Positions 5,727 through 6,657 of a DNA stretch of 6,657 nucleotides are shown piece by piece. Made by a program: the position numbers and the translations under genes. Origin of the DNA: Pseudorhodobacter sp. (GTDB taxonomy: Bacteria; Pseudomonadota; Alphaproteobacteria; Rhodobacterales; Rhodobacteraceae); assembly GCA_024641255.1 (NCBI GenBank), contig JAHEDL010000137.1, positions 1 through 6,657 on the forward strand, given 5' to 3'. Positions within the stretch are counted from its first letter, which is position 1, and each line of letters starts with the position of its first letter. Under the pieces are notes generated by a model. That model was not told where the DNA came from and searched no databases. It worked only from the letters and a program-made list of their open reading frames with translations.

Positions 5727-6523
5727 TGAAGGATACGCAGAACGTGACAAGCCCAGTGATCGAGGCCAAGAACTTGAATTTGGTGTTCAACACCAATGAT
5801 GGGCCTGTGCACGCCTTGAAGGACGTGAACCTGACGATCGGAAAGGGCGAGTTTGTGTCCTTCATCGGGCCAAGTGGGTGTGGAAAAACAACATTTCTGC
5901 GCGCCATTGCGGCTTTGGAACATCCGACGGGCGGCACGCTGACAGTGAATGGCATGACGCCGGACGAGGCGCGTCGAAAGCGGGCCTATGGCTATGTGTT
6001 TCAGGCGGCGGGGCTTTATCCGTGGCGCACGATTGCTGGAAATATCAAGCTGCCGTTGGAAATCATGGGGTTTTCGAAGGCCGAGCAAGCAGAACGCGTT
6101 GCGCGGGTGCTTGAACTGGTGGAGCTTTCGGGCTTTGGTAAGAAATTCCCCTGGCAATTGTCTGGGGGCATGCAGCAGCGTGCCAGCATCGCGCGGGCCT
6201 TGGCCTTTGATGCCGATATTCTGCTGATGGACGAGCCTTTTGGCGCGTTGGATGAGATTGTGCGCGACCGGTTGAATGAAGAAGTGCTGAAGCTTTGGGC
6301 GCGGACCGGCAAGACCATTGGGTTTGTGACCCATTCCATTCCCGAGGCTGTCTATCTTTCCACCAAGATCGTGGTGATGAGTCCGCGTCCGGGCCGCATT
6401 ACAGACGTTATCGACAGCCCGCTGCCGAAAGAGCGGCCTTTGGATATTCGTGATTCCAAAGAGTTCATCGAAATCTCGCATCGGGTGCGGGAAGGGCTGC
6501 GGGCGGGACATTCAGATGAATAG
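5726..6523 (+). CDS. ABC transporter ATP-binding protein, NitT/TauT (TauB/SsuB) type
   Basis: A 265-residue nucleotide-binding subunit. Walker A is GPSGCGKT (48-55), the Q-loop is VFQAAGLYPWRT (Gln93), the signature is LSGGMQQR (145-152), Walker B is ILLMDEPFGALDE (165-177), and the switch histidine is His203 in VTHSIPEAVYLS. The YPWRT after the Q-loop, the EAVYLS and the MSPRPGRI tail are typical of importers for nitrate, taurine/sulfonates, thiamin precursors and pyrimidine-like compounds. In this setting the cargo is probably a pyrimidine or hydantoin. The ATG shares its A with the TGA of the dihydropyrimidinase gene (TGATG), so the two genes are translationally coupled. The permease and periplasmic binding protein are not in the window and should lie downstream. 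Confidence 0.9.
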   Translation: MKDTQNVTSPVIEAKNLNLVFNTNDGPVHALKDVNLTIGKGEFVSFIGPSGCGKTTFLRAIAALEHPTGGTLTVNGMTPDEARRKRAYGYVFQAAGLYPWRTIAGNIKLPLEIMGFSKAEQAERVARVLELVELSGFGKKFPWQLSGGMQQRASIARALAFDADILLMDEPFGALDEIVRDRLNEEVLKLWARTGKTIGFVTHSIPEAVYLSTKIVVMSPRPGRITDVIDSPLPKERPLDIRDSKEFIEISHRVREGLRAGHSDE

Positions 6524-6575
6524 CCACAGCACCCTTCGCCTTGGTCTGCACTGCAGCATAGGGGGCGGGCAATGA
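6516..6575 (+). CDS. 19-codon mini-ORF linking the ABC ATPase gene to the next gene
   Basis: ATG at 6516 opens a frame encoding MNSHSTLRLGLHCSIGGGQ and stopping at 6573-6575. Its start overlaps the end of the ATPase gene by 8 bases, and its stop overlaps the next ATG in an ATGA arrangement. There is no recognisable domain. It could be a coupling peptide that carries ribosomes across the 48-base gap, or simply chance. There is a purine-rich GGGCGGGA about 7 bases upstream. Confidence 0.25.
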   Translation: MNSHSTLRLGLHCSIGGGQ

Positions 6576-6657
6576 ACCTCGTGGTTTTGGCGTGGTTGGC
6601 CAGTTCGACAGCGGTGTTCATGGCCGCAAACTCGGTGCTGAAGATCTACGCTCAAAA
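6572..6657 (+). CDS. start of a membrane protein, C-terminus beyond the window
   Basis: Twenty-eight codons are visible from the ATG at 6572. They begin MNLVVLAWLASSTAVFMAAN and continue SVLKIYAQ, which reads as one hydrophobic transmembrane helix with almost no N-terminal tail. GGGGGCGGG precedes the start. A gene directly after an ABC ATPase would often be the permease, but NitT/TauT permeases usually begin with a longer cytoplasmic stretch, so this may instead be a small membrane protein inserted before the permease. I do not recognise the family from this fragment. Confidence 0.6.
   Translation, partial: MNLVVLAWLASSTAVFMAANSVLKIYAQ

Noticed and set aside
5546..6511. 321-codon open frame antisense to the ABC ATPase
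   Set aside because: It lies opposite a protein with all ABC motifs, and its own translation shows no family features.

Overview
The window looks like a chromosomal piece of an alphaproteobacterium, most likely a Rhodobacteraceae/roseobacter-type organism. This rests on moderately high GC by eye, the gene family mix, and an intergenic hairpin followed by a GGATATTT...AGATGAAG tail that I remember as common between Rhodobacterales genes. It is a compact catabolic locus for the reductive breakdown of pyrimidines or related cyclic amides (uracil/thymine via dihydropyrimidine and N-carbamoyl-beta-alanine, or hydantoins).

Left part (1-2192): a TetR-family regulator very like E. coli RutR runs off the left edge on the minus strand. 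Divergent from it is a small one-domain cupin on the plus strand. The cupin meets, tail to tail with no gap, a minus-strand pair that overlaps by 20 bp: an FkbM-type SAM methyltransferase followed by a UPF0303/HbpS-like protein. This pair has no obvious place in pyrimidine breakdown.

Centre (2190-2944): a second RutR-family regulator is encoded on the minus strand. The 122-bp divergent region in front of it holds two near-perfect copies of the RutR operator (consensus TTGACCAnnTGGTCAA), 33 bp apart centre to centre. It very probably controls both the regulator and the catabolic operon.

Right part (2945-6657, all plus strand): an M20-family zinc amidohydrolase (beta-ureidopropionase/N-carbamoyl amino acid hydrolase type); a 79-bp gap with a strong terminator-like hairpin; a dihydropyrimidinase (D-hydantoinase family) with a complete metal site; an ABC transporter ATPase of the NitT/TauT type whose start overlaps the dihydropyrimidinase stop; a 19-codon mini-ORF; and the first 28 codons of a membrane protein leaving the right edge. 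The ring-opening and decarbamoylating enzymes are here. The first enzyme (dihydropyrimidine dehydrogenase PreA/PreT) and the transporter permease and binding protein are not, and may lie downstream.

Proposed working: a pyrimidine-like substrate is imported by the ABC system, reduced elsewhere, opened by the dihydropyrimidinase and decarbamoylated by the M20 hydrolase to beta-alanine. One or both RutR-like repressors would sense the pyrimidine and release the two operators. There are no RNA genes, IS elements, CRISPR arrays or gene-free stretches above 300 bases. The core of the window is a known type of system; the less ordinary parts are the duplicated RutR-like regulators, the paired operators, and the overlapping FkbM/UPF0303 pair.
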